Shown piece after piece: positions 18,119 through 26,205 of a stretch of 64,000 nucleotides of DNA. Both the position numbers and the translations under genes were made by a program. The stretch covers positions 62,001 through 126,000 of the forward strand of contig NZ_BONX01000011.1 of assembly GCF_016862935.1 (NCBI RefSeq), read 5' to 3'. The stretch is from Plantactinospora mayteni (GTDB lineage Bacteria; Actinomycetota; Actinomycetes; Mycobacteriales; Micromonosporaceae). Numbering within the stretch: the first letter of the stretch is position 1; the number at the start of each line of letters is the position of its first letter. The notes below the pieces were generated by a model. The model was given only the letters and a program-made list of their open reading frames with translations. It had not been told where the DNA came from and searched no databases.

Positions 18119-19027
18119 TCACCGGGTCCGAACGTCGGGGGTGTGGGATTCGACGAAGTCGAGGACGAGCCGGTTCACCAGGGCCGGCCGTTCCATCGGC
18201 AGGCCGTGCCCCGCGCCCGGCACGATCTCGGCCCGCACGCCGGGGATCAGCGCTTCGGCCCGGGCGATTGCCCGCGCCGGGCGGAGCAGAGAGCTGCGGC
18301 TCCCGACCAGCAACCGGGTCGGCACCCGTACCGCACGCAGCTCGTCGTCGGTGAGCCGCCGGGCGGCCGGCCGGTTGGTACGCCAACTGCGGGCAGCGAT
18401 CATGATCGGCGCCAACTGCTCGGCGGACTCCACCAGGGCGTGGTTGGCCAGCAGGTGCGCGAGCCGACGCCGGGCCCGGCGGGGCGCCACCGAGGCGGCC
18501 GCGCCGAGCAACAGGTTGAGGTAGAACCGGGTCGGTACCTTCGCCAGCCCGCCTGGATCCAGCAGGGTCACGGTGGCCAGCCGCTGCGGCGCGTACACCG
18601 CCTGGTTGAGGGCGAGCCAGCCGCCGTAGGAGAGGCCCACCAGGTGTACGTCGTGCAGCCCGAGCCCGGCCAGCACCGCGTCGAGCCAGCCGGCGTTTCC
18701 GGCCGAGCCGACCACCACCCGCCGCTGCACACTGCGGCCCGGATCGTCGATCGTGTCGACGGCGTAGACCGGGTGCCGCTCGCCCAGCGCGGCGACCTGC
18801 GGATACCAGTTCGAGGAGTTGCCGGTGGCGCCGTGCAGCAGCACGATCGGCGCCCCGGTCTCCGGCCCGTACCGGTGCACGTGGACAGTGCCGAAGTCGG
18901 TCGGCACGTCGAGTTCCCGGCGCGGTTCGGGCCAGGCCCGCATCGCCGTGTCGTACGCCCGGAGGAACCTCTGTCGGGCCTGCTCGGTGCTGAACCTTCC
19001 GATCCGCTGTCGACCGCTCGCCGTCAT
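18119..19027 (-). CDS. Alpha/beta hydrolase divergent from a TetR regulator
   Basis: A 302-residue alpha/beta hydrolase. PIVLLHGATGNSSNW is the oxyanion-hole loop, VGLSYGGWLALNQ the nucleophile elbow, VGSRSSLLRPA the region of the acid residue, and PGAGHGLPMERP the catalytic histidine. It resembles proteins annotated as carboxylesterase or YbfK-like hydrolase. It is transcribed away from the TetR gene across an 80-base gap holding an inverted repeat, the usual layout for local repression of a detoxifying enzyme. Substrate unknown. Confidence 0.88.
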   Translation of the reverse strand: MTASGRQRIGRFSTEQARQRFLRAYDTAMRAWPEPRRELDVPTDFGTVHVHRYGPETGAPIVLLHGATGNSSNWYPQVAALGERHPVYAVDTIDDPGRSVQRRVVVGSAGNAGWLDAVLAGLGLHDVHLVGLSYGGWLALNQAVYAPQRLATVTLLDPGGLAKVPTRFYLNLLLGAAASVAPRRARRRLAHLLANHALVESAEQLAPIMIAARSWRTNRPAARRLTDDELRAVRVPTRLLVGSRSSLLRPARAIARAEALIPGVRAEIVPGAGHGLPMERPALVNRLVLDFVESHTPDVRTR

Positions 19028-19061
19028 TCCCCGACCTCCACTCCCGTTGGTGATACGACTG

Positions 19062-19077
19062 TATAGTACGTTCGTAC
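19062..19077. promoter_or_regulatory. Operator/promoter between hydrolase and TetR genes
   Basis: GTACG-TT-CGTAC (19066-19077) is a perfect inverted repeat. It overlaps TATAGT (19062-19067), which could be the -10 box of the TetR gene. This is a plausible TetR operator controlling both divergent genes. Confidence 0.5.
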
Positions 19078-19107
19078 CACCAAACGATGTCGAGAGGGGT
19101 GGCCGAG

Positions 19108-19743
19108 GTGCCGAGGCTGGCCAACCACGAGCAACGCCGGGCGCAGATCGTCGACGCGCTACTGCGGATCGCCGCCACCCGGGGACTGCACGCCGCCAGC
19201 ATGCGTACCGTCGCCGCCGAGGCCGGGGTGACGGTCAGCACCGTGCAGTACTACTTCCACAGCAAGGAGCAGCTGCTCTTCGCCGGGCTGCGTCACCTCG
19301 CCGAGGCGCTGGGGCGGCGGCGGGCCGAGGCGGTCACCCGGGCGGCCAGAACGGGAGCCGACGACGCCGTCCCGGTCCGGGACCTGCTCGACGGCTGGCT
19401 GGGCCAGCTCATCCCCGCCGACGACGAGCAGCGGGCCGCGTACACGGTCTTCGCCGCCTACCACGCCCTCGCGCTGACCGACCCGGCGCTGGCCGCCCTC
19501 CCCTACGCCCGCAACTCCGGCGACCTGGAGCGGGCCATCGCCGACCGGCTCGACCGGGCGGGCCGGGCCGGCGAGCTGGCGCCGGGCCGGAATCCGGAGG
19601 CGGAGGCCGGCAACCTGCTCGCGCTCGCCACCGGTCTCGCCGACAGCGTCATGGCGGGCCTGCGTAGCGCGTCGGCCGCCCGAGCCCTGCTCGGATACCA
19701 CCTCGACCAGATCTTCGCCACACGGCCCGCTCAGCACGGCTGA
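19108..19743 (+). CDS. TetR/AcrR family regulator
   Basis: About 211 residues. The N-terminal HTH is typical (RRAQIVDALLRIAATRGLHA, MRTVAAEAGVTVSTVQYYFHSKEQLLFAG). The C-terminal ligand domain includes VFAAYHALALTDPALAAL and matches TetR_C_6/BetI-like proteins. The GTG at 19108 is preferred, with AGAGGGG 8 bases upstream; an ATG at 19087 would add seven residues. It probably represses the divergent hydrolase and itself. Ligand unknown. Confidence 0.88.
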   Translation: MPRLANHEQRRAQIVDALLRIAATRGLHAASMRTVAAEAGVTVSTVQYYFHSKEQLLFAGLRHLAEALGRRRAEAVTRAARTGADDAVPVRDLLDGWLGQLIPADDEQRAAYTVFAAYHALALTDPALAALPYARNSGDLERAIADRLDRAGRAGELAPGRNPEAEAGNLLALATGLADSVMAGLRSASAARALLGYHLDQIFATRPAQHG

Positions 19744-19757
19744 CCGGGCACCAACGA

Positions 19758-19794
19758 CGACGACCCGCAGCCCTCGGTGGGCCACGGGTCGTCG
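19758..19794. terminator. Bidirectional terminator between TetR gene and ctaF
   Basis: CGACGACCCG (19758-19767) pairs with CGGGTCGTCG (19785-19794), with inner CCC/GGG pairing. It is centred between two convergent genes. Confidence 0.7.
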
Positions 19795-19814
19795 GAGAGG
19801 CTGACGTGCGCCGG

Positions 19815-20240
19815 TCAGTGCTCCGCGGTACGCCGGGTGCCGGAGTAGTACTCGAAAAGCAGGCCGCAGGCGCCGAAGATAACCGCGATCATGCCGGTGG
19901 CGATCAGCCACCACTGCCAGAACACCAGGCCCAGCCCGGCGACGGTGGCGGCGACGGCCAGCCCGAACGGCCAGTAGCTGCCCGGGCTGAAGAAGCCGAG
20001 CTCACCCGCGCCGTCCGAGATCTCGGCGTCCGCCCGGTCCTCCGGACGCGGGTCGATCCGCCGCGACACGAACCAGAAGAAGCCGCCGCACATCGCGGTG
20101 AGCAGGAACGACAGCGACAGCGCGACCGTACCGATCCACTCCAACCGCCCGTCGACAGCGGTCGTCCACAGCCCGTAGACAACCGCCGCGATGGCCAGGA
20201 AGAGCGAGACGACGCTGAACAGCTTCCACTCGGTCTTCAT
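19815..20240 (-). CDS. ctaF: Cytochrome c oxidase subunit IV (actinobacterial)
   Basis: A 141-residue membrane protein starting MKTEWKLFSVVSLFLAIAAV, with four helices and a middle charged loop (SRRIDPRPEDRADAEI) followed by GELGFFSPGSYWPF, the signature of actinobacterial CtaF. It is an accessory subunit of the aa3 oxidase. It follows ctaC by 10 bases on the same strand (M. tuberculosis Rv2199c-Rv2200c). Confidence 0.95.
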   Translation of the reverse strand: MKTEWKLFSVVSLFLAIAAVVYGLWTTAVDGRLEWIGTVALSLSFLLTAMCGGFFWFVSRRIDPRPEDRADAEISDGAGELGFFSPGSYWPFGLAVAATVAGLGLVFWQWWLIATGMIAVIFGACGLLFEYYSGTRRTAEH

Positions 20241-20250
20241 TTGGCGCTCC

Positions 20251-21213
20251 TCAGCTTCCCGCGCTGGCGTTACCGAAGTTGTTGGTGTCCCGCTTGGTGT
20301 CGAACGGCCGGGTGGTCTGGGCCAGCGGCGGCTCACCGATGGCGACCAGGGCGTCCTGGGTCGACTGGCCGGCCCGCTTCGCCTCGATGAACCGGTCGTA
20401 CTCGTCCGGCGAGACGACCCGCAGCTCGAAGTTCATCATCGAGTGGTACGTGCCGCACAGCTCCGCACAGCGGCCGACGTACGCCCCCTCGGTGTCGAGG
20501 TTGGTGACCTCGAAGACGTTGCGGACGTTGCCGGGGAAGACGTCCCGCTTGAACAGCAGCTCCGGCACCCAGAACGAGTGGATGACGTCCTTGCTGGTCT
20601 CCTCGAACCGGATGCTCCGGCCGGTCGGCAGCACCAGGATCGGGATCACCTCGGTGGTGCCCAGCGTCGAGGCCACCGTGTTGGCGTCCTCGCCCGGCTT
20701 GTCCAGGTAGTTGAACTGCCAGTTCCACTTGAACGCGACCACCTCGACGGTCACGTCCGGGTTGCTGGTGGTCTTGTTCACCCCGGTCTGCACGATCGCC
20801 GTGTAGTAGAAGAGCACGGCGACGATCAGGATCGGCGCGATGGTGTAGAGGAACTCCATCGGCATGTTGAACCGGGTCTGCACCGGCAGCGCCTCACCCC
20901 GCTTGCGGTAGCGGATGACGCACCAGAAGATCAGGCCCCAGACGAAGACGCCGACCGCCAGGGCCGCGATCGTCGAGCCGATCCAGAGGTCGTACATGCG
21001 GTGGGACTCGGGGCTGATGCCGCCCTGCGGCCAGCCGAACCCGTCGAACGTCCGGCCGACGTCACAACCGGTCAGCAGGGCGAGCAGCGCGGCGCCACCG
21101 GCTCCGAGCCCGGCCAGCCGGCCCATCGACGGGCGTGGGCCGCGCCCTCGGGCGTCCCGGGGACTGCTCTGCCGTACGGCCGACGGCCGTACCTCCGAAC
21201 CCCTTGCGACCAC
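20251..21213 (-). CDS. ctaC: Cytochrome c oxidase subunit II
   Basis: A 320-residue lipoprotein. The signal sequence ends in a lipobox (LLALLTGC, with Cys near 50). Two membrane helices follow (about 75-100 and 120-140). The periplasmic cupredoxin domain carries the CuA ligands in DVIHSFWVP and GRCAELCGTYHSMM. It accepts electrons from QcrC. The GTG at 21213 is preceded by GGGAGG at a longish distance; an internal start is possible. ctaF is next in the operon; ctaD is not in the window. Confidence 0.95.
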   Translation of the reverse strand: MVARGSEVRPSAVRQSSPRDARGRGPRPSMGRLAGLGAGGAALLALLTGCDVGRTFDGFGWPQGGISPESHRMYDLWIGSTIAALAVGVFVWGLIFWCVIRYRKRGEALPVQTRFNMPMEFLYTIAPILIVAVLFYYTAIVQTGVNKTTSNPDVTVEVVAFKWNWQFNYLDKPGEDANTVASTLGTTEVIPILVLPTGRSIRFEETSKDVIHSFWVPELLFKRDVFPGNVRNVFEVTNLDTEGAYVGRCAELCGTYHSMMNFELRVVSPDEYDRFIEAKRAGQSTQDALVAIGEPPLAQTTRPFDTKRDTNNFGNASAGS

Positions 21214-21372
21214 CTGGTCCTGCCTCCCTAGCGCGCCGCGGCGTCCGGATTGTCGACACCGGCGGCAAAGGCGTCACCGACGGTCGCAGATTACTCGACC
21301 TGCGTCGGCTGGACGGCCTTGGGGTCCGCGTCCCCACTCCGCCGGGGGATCTTGCCCGATCCCCCGGCGCGC

Positions 21373-21387
21373 TACGGTTTCCTGGTG
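21373..21387 (+). promoter_or_regulatory. Leaderless promoter of the cysteine desulfurase gene
   Basis: TACGGT (21373-21378), 6 bases, GTG at 21385. It supports this start, which gives the family-typical N-terminus (NEPPAYFDAASAAPLHPVAR). Confidence 0.65.
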
Positions 21388-22536
21388 AACGAGCCTCCGG
21401 CGTACTTCGACGCGGCCTCTGCCGCACCGCTGCACCCGGTGGCCCGGCAGGCGATGCTCGCCGCCCTGGCGGACGGCTGGGCCGACCCGGCCCGGCTCTA
21501 CGCGCCGGCCCGCCGGGCCCGCCAGCTCCTCGACGCGGCCCGGGCGGCCACCGCCGAGGTGCTCGGGGTACGCCCCGACGAACTCTCCTTCACCCCCAGC
21601 GGTACGGCCGCGGCGCACGCCGCAGTGCTCGGCGGGCTGGCCGGGCGTCGCCGGGCCGGTGGCACGCTGGTGCACTCGGCGATCGAGCACTCCGCGGTAC
21701 TGCACGCGGCGGAACGGCACGTGGCCGGTGGCGGCTCGGCCGAGTCGGTCCCGGTGGACCGGTCCGGGCGGCTCGACCTCGACGCCTGGTCGGCCGCGGT
21801 GGCCGCCCCGGGAGTGGCGCTCGGCACGCTGATCAGCGCCAGCCACGAGGTGGGTACGGTGCAGCCGGTCACCGAGGCGGCCCGGGCCTGCGCGGCGGTC
21901 GGGGTACCGCTGCACCTCGACGCCGCCCAGTCTGTGGGCCGGCTGCCCGTGCCGGAGGGCTGGTCGATGCTGTCGGCCAGCGCGCACAAGTGGGGCGGCC
22001 CGCCCGGGGTGGGGCTGCTGGTGGTCCGCAAGGGCACCCGCTGGGAGTCGCCCTATCCGGCGGACGAGCGGGAGGCCGGTCGTACCCCCGGGGTCGGCAA
22101 CCTGCCGGCGATCGTGGCGGCGGCGGCAGCGCTGCGGGCGGTGCACGCGGAGGCGGCGGCCGAGGCCGCCCGGCTCGGCCCGCTGGTCGACCGGATCCGC
22201 GCCACCGTGCCGGCGACGGTGCCCGACGTGGAGGTGGTCGGCGACCCGGTGCACCGGCTGCCGCACCTGGTCACCTTCTCCTGCCTCTACGTCGACGGCG
22301 AGGCGCTGCTGCACGCGCTGGACCGGCGCGGCTTCGCGGTCTCGTCCGGCTCCTCCTGCACCTCGTCCACGCTCCGCCCGTCACACGTGCTGGAGGCGAT
22401 GGGGGTGCTGTCGCACGGCAACGTCCGGGTCTCGCTGCACCGGGAGAGCACCGAGGCGGAGGTGGACCGGTTCCTCGCCGAACTGCCGGGGATCGTGGCC
22501 GGGCTGCGCGCCGAGGCCGGCGTGGTCGGACTCTGA
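21385..22536 (+). CDS. Cysteine desulfurase (class V aminotransferase)
   Basis: A 383-residue PLP enzyme. YFDAASAAPLHPVAR is the N-terminal signature, SHEVGTVQPV and HLDAAQSVGRLPV bind PLP, and SASAHKWGGPPGVG holds the Schiff-base lysine. The active cysteine is in SSGSSCTSSTLRPSHVLEAMG, the IscS-like (class I) pattern. It should remove sulfur from cysteine as a protein persulfide. The next gene is a TusA-like carrier, so the pair may form a sulfur relay for thiocofactor, tRNA or lipoate/iron-sulfur needs. In M. tuberculosis asnB occupies the comparable place between ctaC and adoK. Confidence 0.93.
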   Translation: MNEPPAYFDAASAAPLHPVARQAMLAALADGWADPARLYAPARRARQLLDAARAATAEVLGVRPDELSFTPSGTAAAHAAVLGGLAGRRRAGGTLVHSAIEHSAVLHAAERHVAGGGSAESVPVDRSGRLDLDAWSAAVAAPGVALGTLISASHEVGTVQPVTEAARACAAVGVPLHLDAAQSVGRLPVPEGWSMLSASAHKWGGPPGVGLLVVRKGTRWESPYPADEREAGRTPGVGNLPAIVAAAAALRAVHAEAAAEAARLGPLVDRIRATVPATVPDVEVVGDPVHRLPHLVTFSCLYVDGEALLHALDRRGFAVSSGSSCTSSTLRPSHVLEAMGVLSHGNVRVSLHRESTEAEVDRFLAELPGIVAGLRAEAGVVGL

Positions 22537-22564
22537 GACCGGCCGGATTCGGAAGGGACGGATG

Positions 22565-22616
22565 CGAGTGCCGGGAGGTCAGCCGTGAACGGGGTGCCGG
22601 GAGGTCAGCGGTGAAC
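22565..22616 (+). repeat. 26-base duplication of the tusA translation start region
   Basis: The segment gtgccgggaggtcagcSgtg occurs twice, 26 bases apart, so the ribosome binding site GGGAGG and a GTG start are both duplicated. The upstream GTG (22585) opens a nine-codon frame whose TGA (22612-22614) overlaps the real GTG at 22611. Confidence 0.8.
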
Positions 22617-22844
22617 GGGCCGGACGAGGTCGTCGACTGTCTCGGCCAGCGCTGCCCGCTGCCGGTCATCGCGGCGGCCCGGCGACTGCCCCAGCTCCCG
22701 GTCGGCGGCGTGCTCCGGGTACTCGCCGACGACCCGGCCGCGGCGATCGACATTCCGGCCTGGTGTCGGATGCGGGGACAGGAGCTGGTCGACACCTCGA
22801 CCGTCGACGGCTCCCCCGCGTACGACATCCGCCGCGCTCACTGA
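22611..22844 (+). CDS. TusA-family sulfur carrier
   Basis: A 77-residue protein with the TusA signature DCLGQRCPLPVIAAARRL (Cys-Pro-x-Pro motif) and the LADDPAAAIDIPAWCR strand. The CPxP cysteine accepts persulfide sulfur from a desulfurase. It follows the cysteine desulfurase by about 75 bases and is probably its partner. The GTG at 22611 has GGGAGG 8 bases upstream. Confidence 0.9.
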   Translation: MNGPDEVVDCLGQRCPLPVIAAARRLPQLPVGGVLRVLADDPAAAIDIPAWCRMRGQELVDTSTVDGSPAYDIRRAH

Positions 22845-22852
22845 GCGGAGAC

Positions 22853-22884
22853 CGGCGGCACGGGGTGACCGCCCCGTGCCGCCG
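22853..22884. terminator. Bidirectional terminator between tusA-like gene and adoK
   Basis: CGGCGGCACGGGG (22853-22865), a 6-base loop, then CCCCGTGCCGCCG (22872-22884): a perfect 13-base-pair stem between convergent genes. Confidence 0.85.
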
Positions 22885-22912
22885 TACCGGCCTGACGTGA
22901 CCCGGTGACGCC

Positions 22913-23887
22913 TCAGCCCAGGTGCTGCCGGACTTCCTCGGCGGCCTCGTCGCCGTACGACTCCGCGAGGCGCTTGACGAAGAGGTCGGCCCGGACCTCG
23001 TACTCCTGGGTGCCGACGGTCTCCAGCACCAGCGTGGCGAGGAGGGAGCCGATCTGGGCGGACCGCTCCAGGCTCAGTCCCCAGGAGAGGCCGGCGAAGA
23101 ATCCGGCCCGGAAGCCGTCACCCACCCCGGTCGGGTCGGCGGCCTGCAACTCGCGGGCGATCGGCACGTGGATCCGCTCGATGTCCCGTCCGGCGATCTC
23201 CACGCCGTCCTTGCCCAGCGTGGTGACCCGGATTTTGACCCGCTCCAGCAACTGGTCGTCGGTCAACTTGGCCTTGCTCTGCAACAGCGACTTCTCGTAG
23301 TCGTTGGTCAGCAGGTAGTCGGCACCGTCGATCAGGCCGAGTACGTCGGAGCCCTTCATCCGGGCGAGCTGCTGCGACGGGTCGGCGGCGAAGGCGTACC
23401 CCCGCTGGCGGCACTCCTCGGAGTGCCGCTGCATCGCGGCCGGGTCGTTGGCGCTGACCAGCACCAGGTCGAGCCCGCCGACCCGGTCGGCGACCGGGGC
23501 CAGCTCGATGTTGCGGGCCTCGCTCATCGCGCCGGCGTAGAAGGAGGCGATCTGGCACATCTCGGTGTCGGTGGTGCAGACGAACCGCGCCGTGTGGGCG
23601 ACCTCGCTGACGTGCACCGAGGCGCAGTCGACGCCGTGCCGCTCCAGCCAGGACCGGTAGTCGTCGAAGTCGGCGCCGACCGCGCCGAGCAGCACCGGAC
23701 GCAGGCCGAGCTGCGCCATCCCGAAGGCGATGTTGGCGGCGACCCCGCCCCGCCGGAGCACCAGCTCGTCGACGAGGAAGGAGAGCGAGACCTTGTGTAG
23801 CTGGTCGGCGATGAACTGATCGGCGAACCGGCCCGGGAAGTGCATCAGGTGGTCGGTGGCGATCGAGCCGGTGACGGCGATCTTCAT
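22913..23887 (-). CDS. adoK: Adenosine kinase (PfkB family)
   Basis: A 324-residue PfkB-fold kinase. The N-terminus MKIAVTGSIATDHLMHFPGRF and the C-terminal ADPTGVGDGFRAGFFAG (catalytic Asp and anion hole) are close to the M. tuberculosis adenosine kinase Rv2202c as I recall it. Its place next to ctaC and an ErpA-like gene matches that genome. It should phosphorylate adenosine to AMP (purine salvage and recovery after methylation reactions). ATG at 23887. Confidence 0.9.
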   Translation of the reverse strand: MKIAVTGSIATDHLMHFPGRFADQFIADQLHKVSLSFLVDELVLRRGGVAANIAFGMAQLGLRPVLLGAVGADFDDYRSWLERHGVDCASVHVSEVAHTARFVCTTDTEMCQIASFYAGAMSEARNIELAPVADRVGGLDLVLVSANDPAAMQRHSEECRQRGYAFAADPSQQLARMKGSDVLGLIDGADYLLTNDYEKSLLQSKAKLTDDQLLERVKIRVTTLGKDGVEIAGRDIERIHVPIARELQAADPTGVGDGFRAGFFAGLSWGLSLERSAQIGSLLATLVLETVGTQEYEVRADLFVKRLAESYGDEAAEEVRQHLG

Positions 23888-24322
23888 GTCGGCCCTCGGG
23901 GGTCGGAGTCGGAATTGCGGCCGGGTCAGCCTACCGGTCCGTCGTCCGCCGCGCCCCCGATCGATCGGGTACCGGCCAGCCGAACGTCACCCGCAGCTCG
24001 CCGCCCGGCAACCCTGGCTGCCGCAACGGGTGCCGGGACGCGCGGGTGCGGAGCCGCCCGGGGCTCACCGGCGCCCGGATCGCGCCGACGACGCAGTGCC
24101 GCCCCGCTCACCGGCGCCCGGCCCCGCTACGACGACAAGCCCTCGACGGGACGGGCGCGGTGCTCGCCGGACCCCGGGGACGCCGAACGGGCCGCTCCCG
24201 GCGCGGCGGCGTGACGGACTCTCCGGGTAACGTCACGCCGCCCGCGCGGGGCGACCCGCTCAGGCGACCAGTATGTAACGGTGGATCGGGGTGTACCGGC
24301 TAAAACCGGGACAAAGCACCGA
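23888..24322. other. Intergenic region upstream of adoK
   Basis: About 435 bases. It contains a 16-base direct repeat (gctcaccggcgcccgg at 24063-24078 and 24106-24121) and, near 24260-24320, a less GC-rich segment (ccagtatgtaacgg) that could hold a promoter. Open frames here have no convincing codon pattern or start. I see no gene. Confidence 0.5.
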
Positions 24323-24691
24323 TCAGTGGAACGAATCACCGCACGCGCACGAGTTCTGCGCGTTCGGGTTGTCGATGGTGAAGCCCTGGGCGTCGATCCG
24401 GTCGGCGAAGTCGATGGTGGCGCCGGTCAGGTAGGGCGCGCTCATCCGGTCGACGACGACCCCGACCCCGCCGAAGTCGCTGACCACGTCACCGTCGAGC
24501 GAGCGCTCGTCGAAGAAGAGCTGGTAACGCAGGCCGGAGCAGCCACCCGGCTGCACCGCGACCCGCAGCCGCAGGTCGTCGCGGCCCTCCTGCTCGATCA
24601 GGGCCTTCACCTTCTGCGCCGCGACGTCGGTCAGGACGACGGTGCTCGGAGCGGTTTCCGCGGTCGACTCGGTCTGCGCTGGCGTTGTCAC
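24323..24691 (-). CDS. A-type iron-sulfur carrier (HesB/IscA/ErpA)
   Basis: A 122-residue protein with VVLTDVAAQKVKALIEQEG, QPGGCSGLRYQLFFDE and the C-terminal NSCACGDSFH: the three conserved cysteines C-x(n)-C-x-C that hold or transfer a cluster. It corresponds to M. tuberculosis Rv2204c. The GTG at 24691 has GGGGAG about 9 bases upstream, and an AT-rich TAAATAT lies further up. It likely delivers clusters to enzymes such as NadA and LipA encoded nearby. Confidence 0.92.
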   Translation of the reverse strand: MTTPAQTESTAETAPSTVVLTDVAAQKVKALIEQEGRDDLRLRVAVQPGGCSGLRYQLFFDERSLDGDVVSDFGGVGVVVDRMSAPYLTGATIDFADRIDAQGFTIDNPNAQNSCACGDSFH

Positions 24692-24997
24692 GATGAAAGT
24701 CTCCCCTGCGCCGGTGCGATATTTATCCGTACTGGCCAACGCTAGCCGGCTGGCCGGTGATTCCCAATGTGGGTACGGCATCGATTCTAGGCTGATGCGG
24801 CGCAGGTCACCGTGGCTCGGGTGGAACCCGCCCCGGTGTGCCGGATCGTCCCGGCCGCCCCGACGAATGTGACGAACACCCCAGAGCGACTCGACCGGCC
24901 CCGGCTCGGTCCGGCTCGCGCCCGCCGGGTCGCCCGGTCGACGGCCCACGAACGTCGCTCCGTCCGCAGGTCGGCGAGCGGGAACGCGATTTGCCCG
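24692..24997. other. Intergenic region between erpA-like and glycerate kinase genes
   Basis: About 305 bases. The left end carries the probable promoter of the iron-sulfur carrier (minus-strand AT-rich box near 24716-24730). The rest shows no hairpin, repeat or coding pattern that I can support. Confidence 0.5.
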
Positions 24998-26134
24998 TCA
25001 GCGGCTCCACTGCCCGGCCAGTCGGGCCGCCAGCACCCGCAGGCCCTCCGCCGGCCGACTCATCGCCCGCTCGACGCCGCCGTGCGGCTCCCCACCGAAG
25101 TGGTCGACCAGGCTGTGCGTCTCGGTAACCCCGGCCGCCGCCGACTCCCGCCGCCCGGCGCTGACCCGGCCGGCCAGCACCACGCAGGGCACGCCACGGT
25201 CCCGGGCCGCCCCGGCCACCCCGGCGACCACCTTGCCGCGCAGCGACTGGTGGTCGAAGGAACCCTCCCCGGTGATCACCAGGTCCGCCTCGTCGTAGCC
25301 GGCGTCCAGCCCGGTCAGCCGGGTGACCAGGTCGATGCCCGACTCGCACCGGCCGCCGAGGGCGAGCAGCGCCGCACCGAGCCCGCCGGCCGCGCCGGCA
25401 CCGGGCAGCCCGGCCAGGCCGGGTGGGCAGCCGGGCAGGTCCCGCTCCAGCACCTCGGCGAAGCGCCGCAACGCGTCGTCGAGCAGGAGTACGTCCTCCC
25501 GGGTCGCGCCCTTCTGCGGCCCGAAGACGTTCGAGGCTCCGGTCAACCCGGTCAACGGGTTGTCGACGTCGGTCGCCGCGACCAGTGCCATCCCGCGCAC
25601 CTGCGGCCGTCCGGTCAGCCCGGCAACGGCCAGCAGCGCGGCTCCGCCGTACGGGAGGGCCAGCCCGGAGGCGTCCACCGGTACGGCGTTCAGCGCGGCC
25701 AGCAGCCCGGCACCCGCGTCGTTCACGGCCGAGCCGCCCAGCCCGACGACGGCACGCCGGGCCCCCGCCTCGGCGGCGGTGGCGAGCAGCGCGCCGAGGC
25801 CGTACGAGGTGGCCCGCAGCGGGTCACGCTCGGCCGAGGCGAGCAGGTGCAGGCCGCACGCCTGGGCGCTCTCCACGTACGCCGTACCGTCGGCGGTGAG
25901 CAGGATCTCCCCGTCGACCGGCCGGCCCAGCGGGTCGACGGTGCGGACCGGCACCCGACGACCCGGCAGCGCGGCGGCGAGCACCTCCACGAAGCCCGGC
26001 CCGCCGTCGGAGAGTGGCCGCAGCACCAGGTCGTCGCCGGGGGCCACCTCCCGCCACCCGTCCCGGACCGCCTCGGCCACCTCGGACGCGGAGAGGGTAC
26101 CGGCGAACTTGTCCGGACAGATCAGGATCCGCAT
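24998..26134 (-). CDS. Glycerate kinase
   Basis: A 378-residue GK-II/GarK family protein. MRILICPDKFAGTLSASEVA is the family N-terminus, PLSDGGPGFVEVLA the substrate loop, GLGGSAVNDAGAGLLAAL a glycine-rich nucleotide-binding segment, and ADLVITGEGSFDHQSLRGK a late signature. It phosphorylates glycerate to 2- or 3-phosphoglycerate; the product cannot be told from sequence. It matches M. tuberculosis Rv2205c in position. It is divergent from nadA. Confidence 0.92.
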   Translation of the reverse strand: MRILICPDKFAGTLSASEVAEAVRDGWREVAPGDDLVLRPLSDGGPGFVEVLAAALPGRRVPVRTVDPLGRPVDGEILLTADGTAYVESAQACGLHLLASAERDPLRATSYGLGALLATAAEAGARRAVVGLGGSAVNDAGAGLLAALNAVPVDASGLALPYGGAALLAVAGLTGRPQVRGMALVAATDVDNPLTGLTGASNVFGPQKGATREDVLLLDDALRRFAEVLERDLPGCPPGLAGLPGAGAAGGLGAALLALGGRCESGIDLVTRLTGLDAGYDEADLVITGEGSFDHQSLRGKVVAGVAGAARDRGVPCVVLAGRVSAGRRESAAAGVTETHSLVDHFGGEPHGGVERAMSRPAEGLRVLAARLAGQWSR

Positions 26135-26190
26135 GGATCACGAGTGTGGCAGCCCACATCGGGGCGGCCGGAAAGCGGCCCCGGCTGTGG

Positions 26191-26205
26191 AAGCATGGGA
26201 ACGTG
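26191..26205 (+). promoter_or_regulatory. Possible leaderless promoter of nadA
   Basis: AAGCAT (26191-26196), 6 bases, GTG at 26203. The first base departs from TANNNT, so the case is weaker than the others, but no ribosome binding site is visible. Confidence 0.4.

Noticed and set aside
23926-24230. Short open frames in the 435-base gap upstream of adoK
   Set aside because: Composition is dominated by Arg, Ala, Pro and Gly, with no ribosome binding site or family resemblance.
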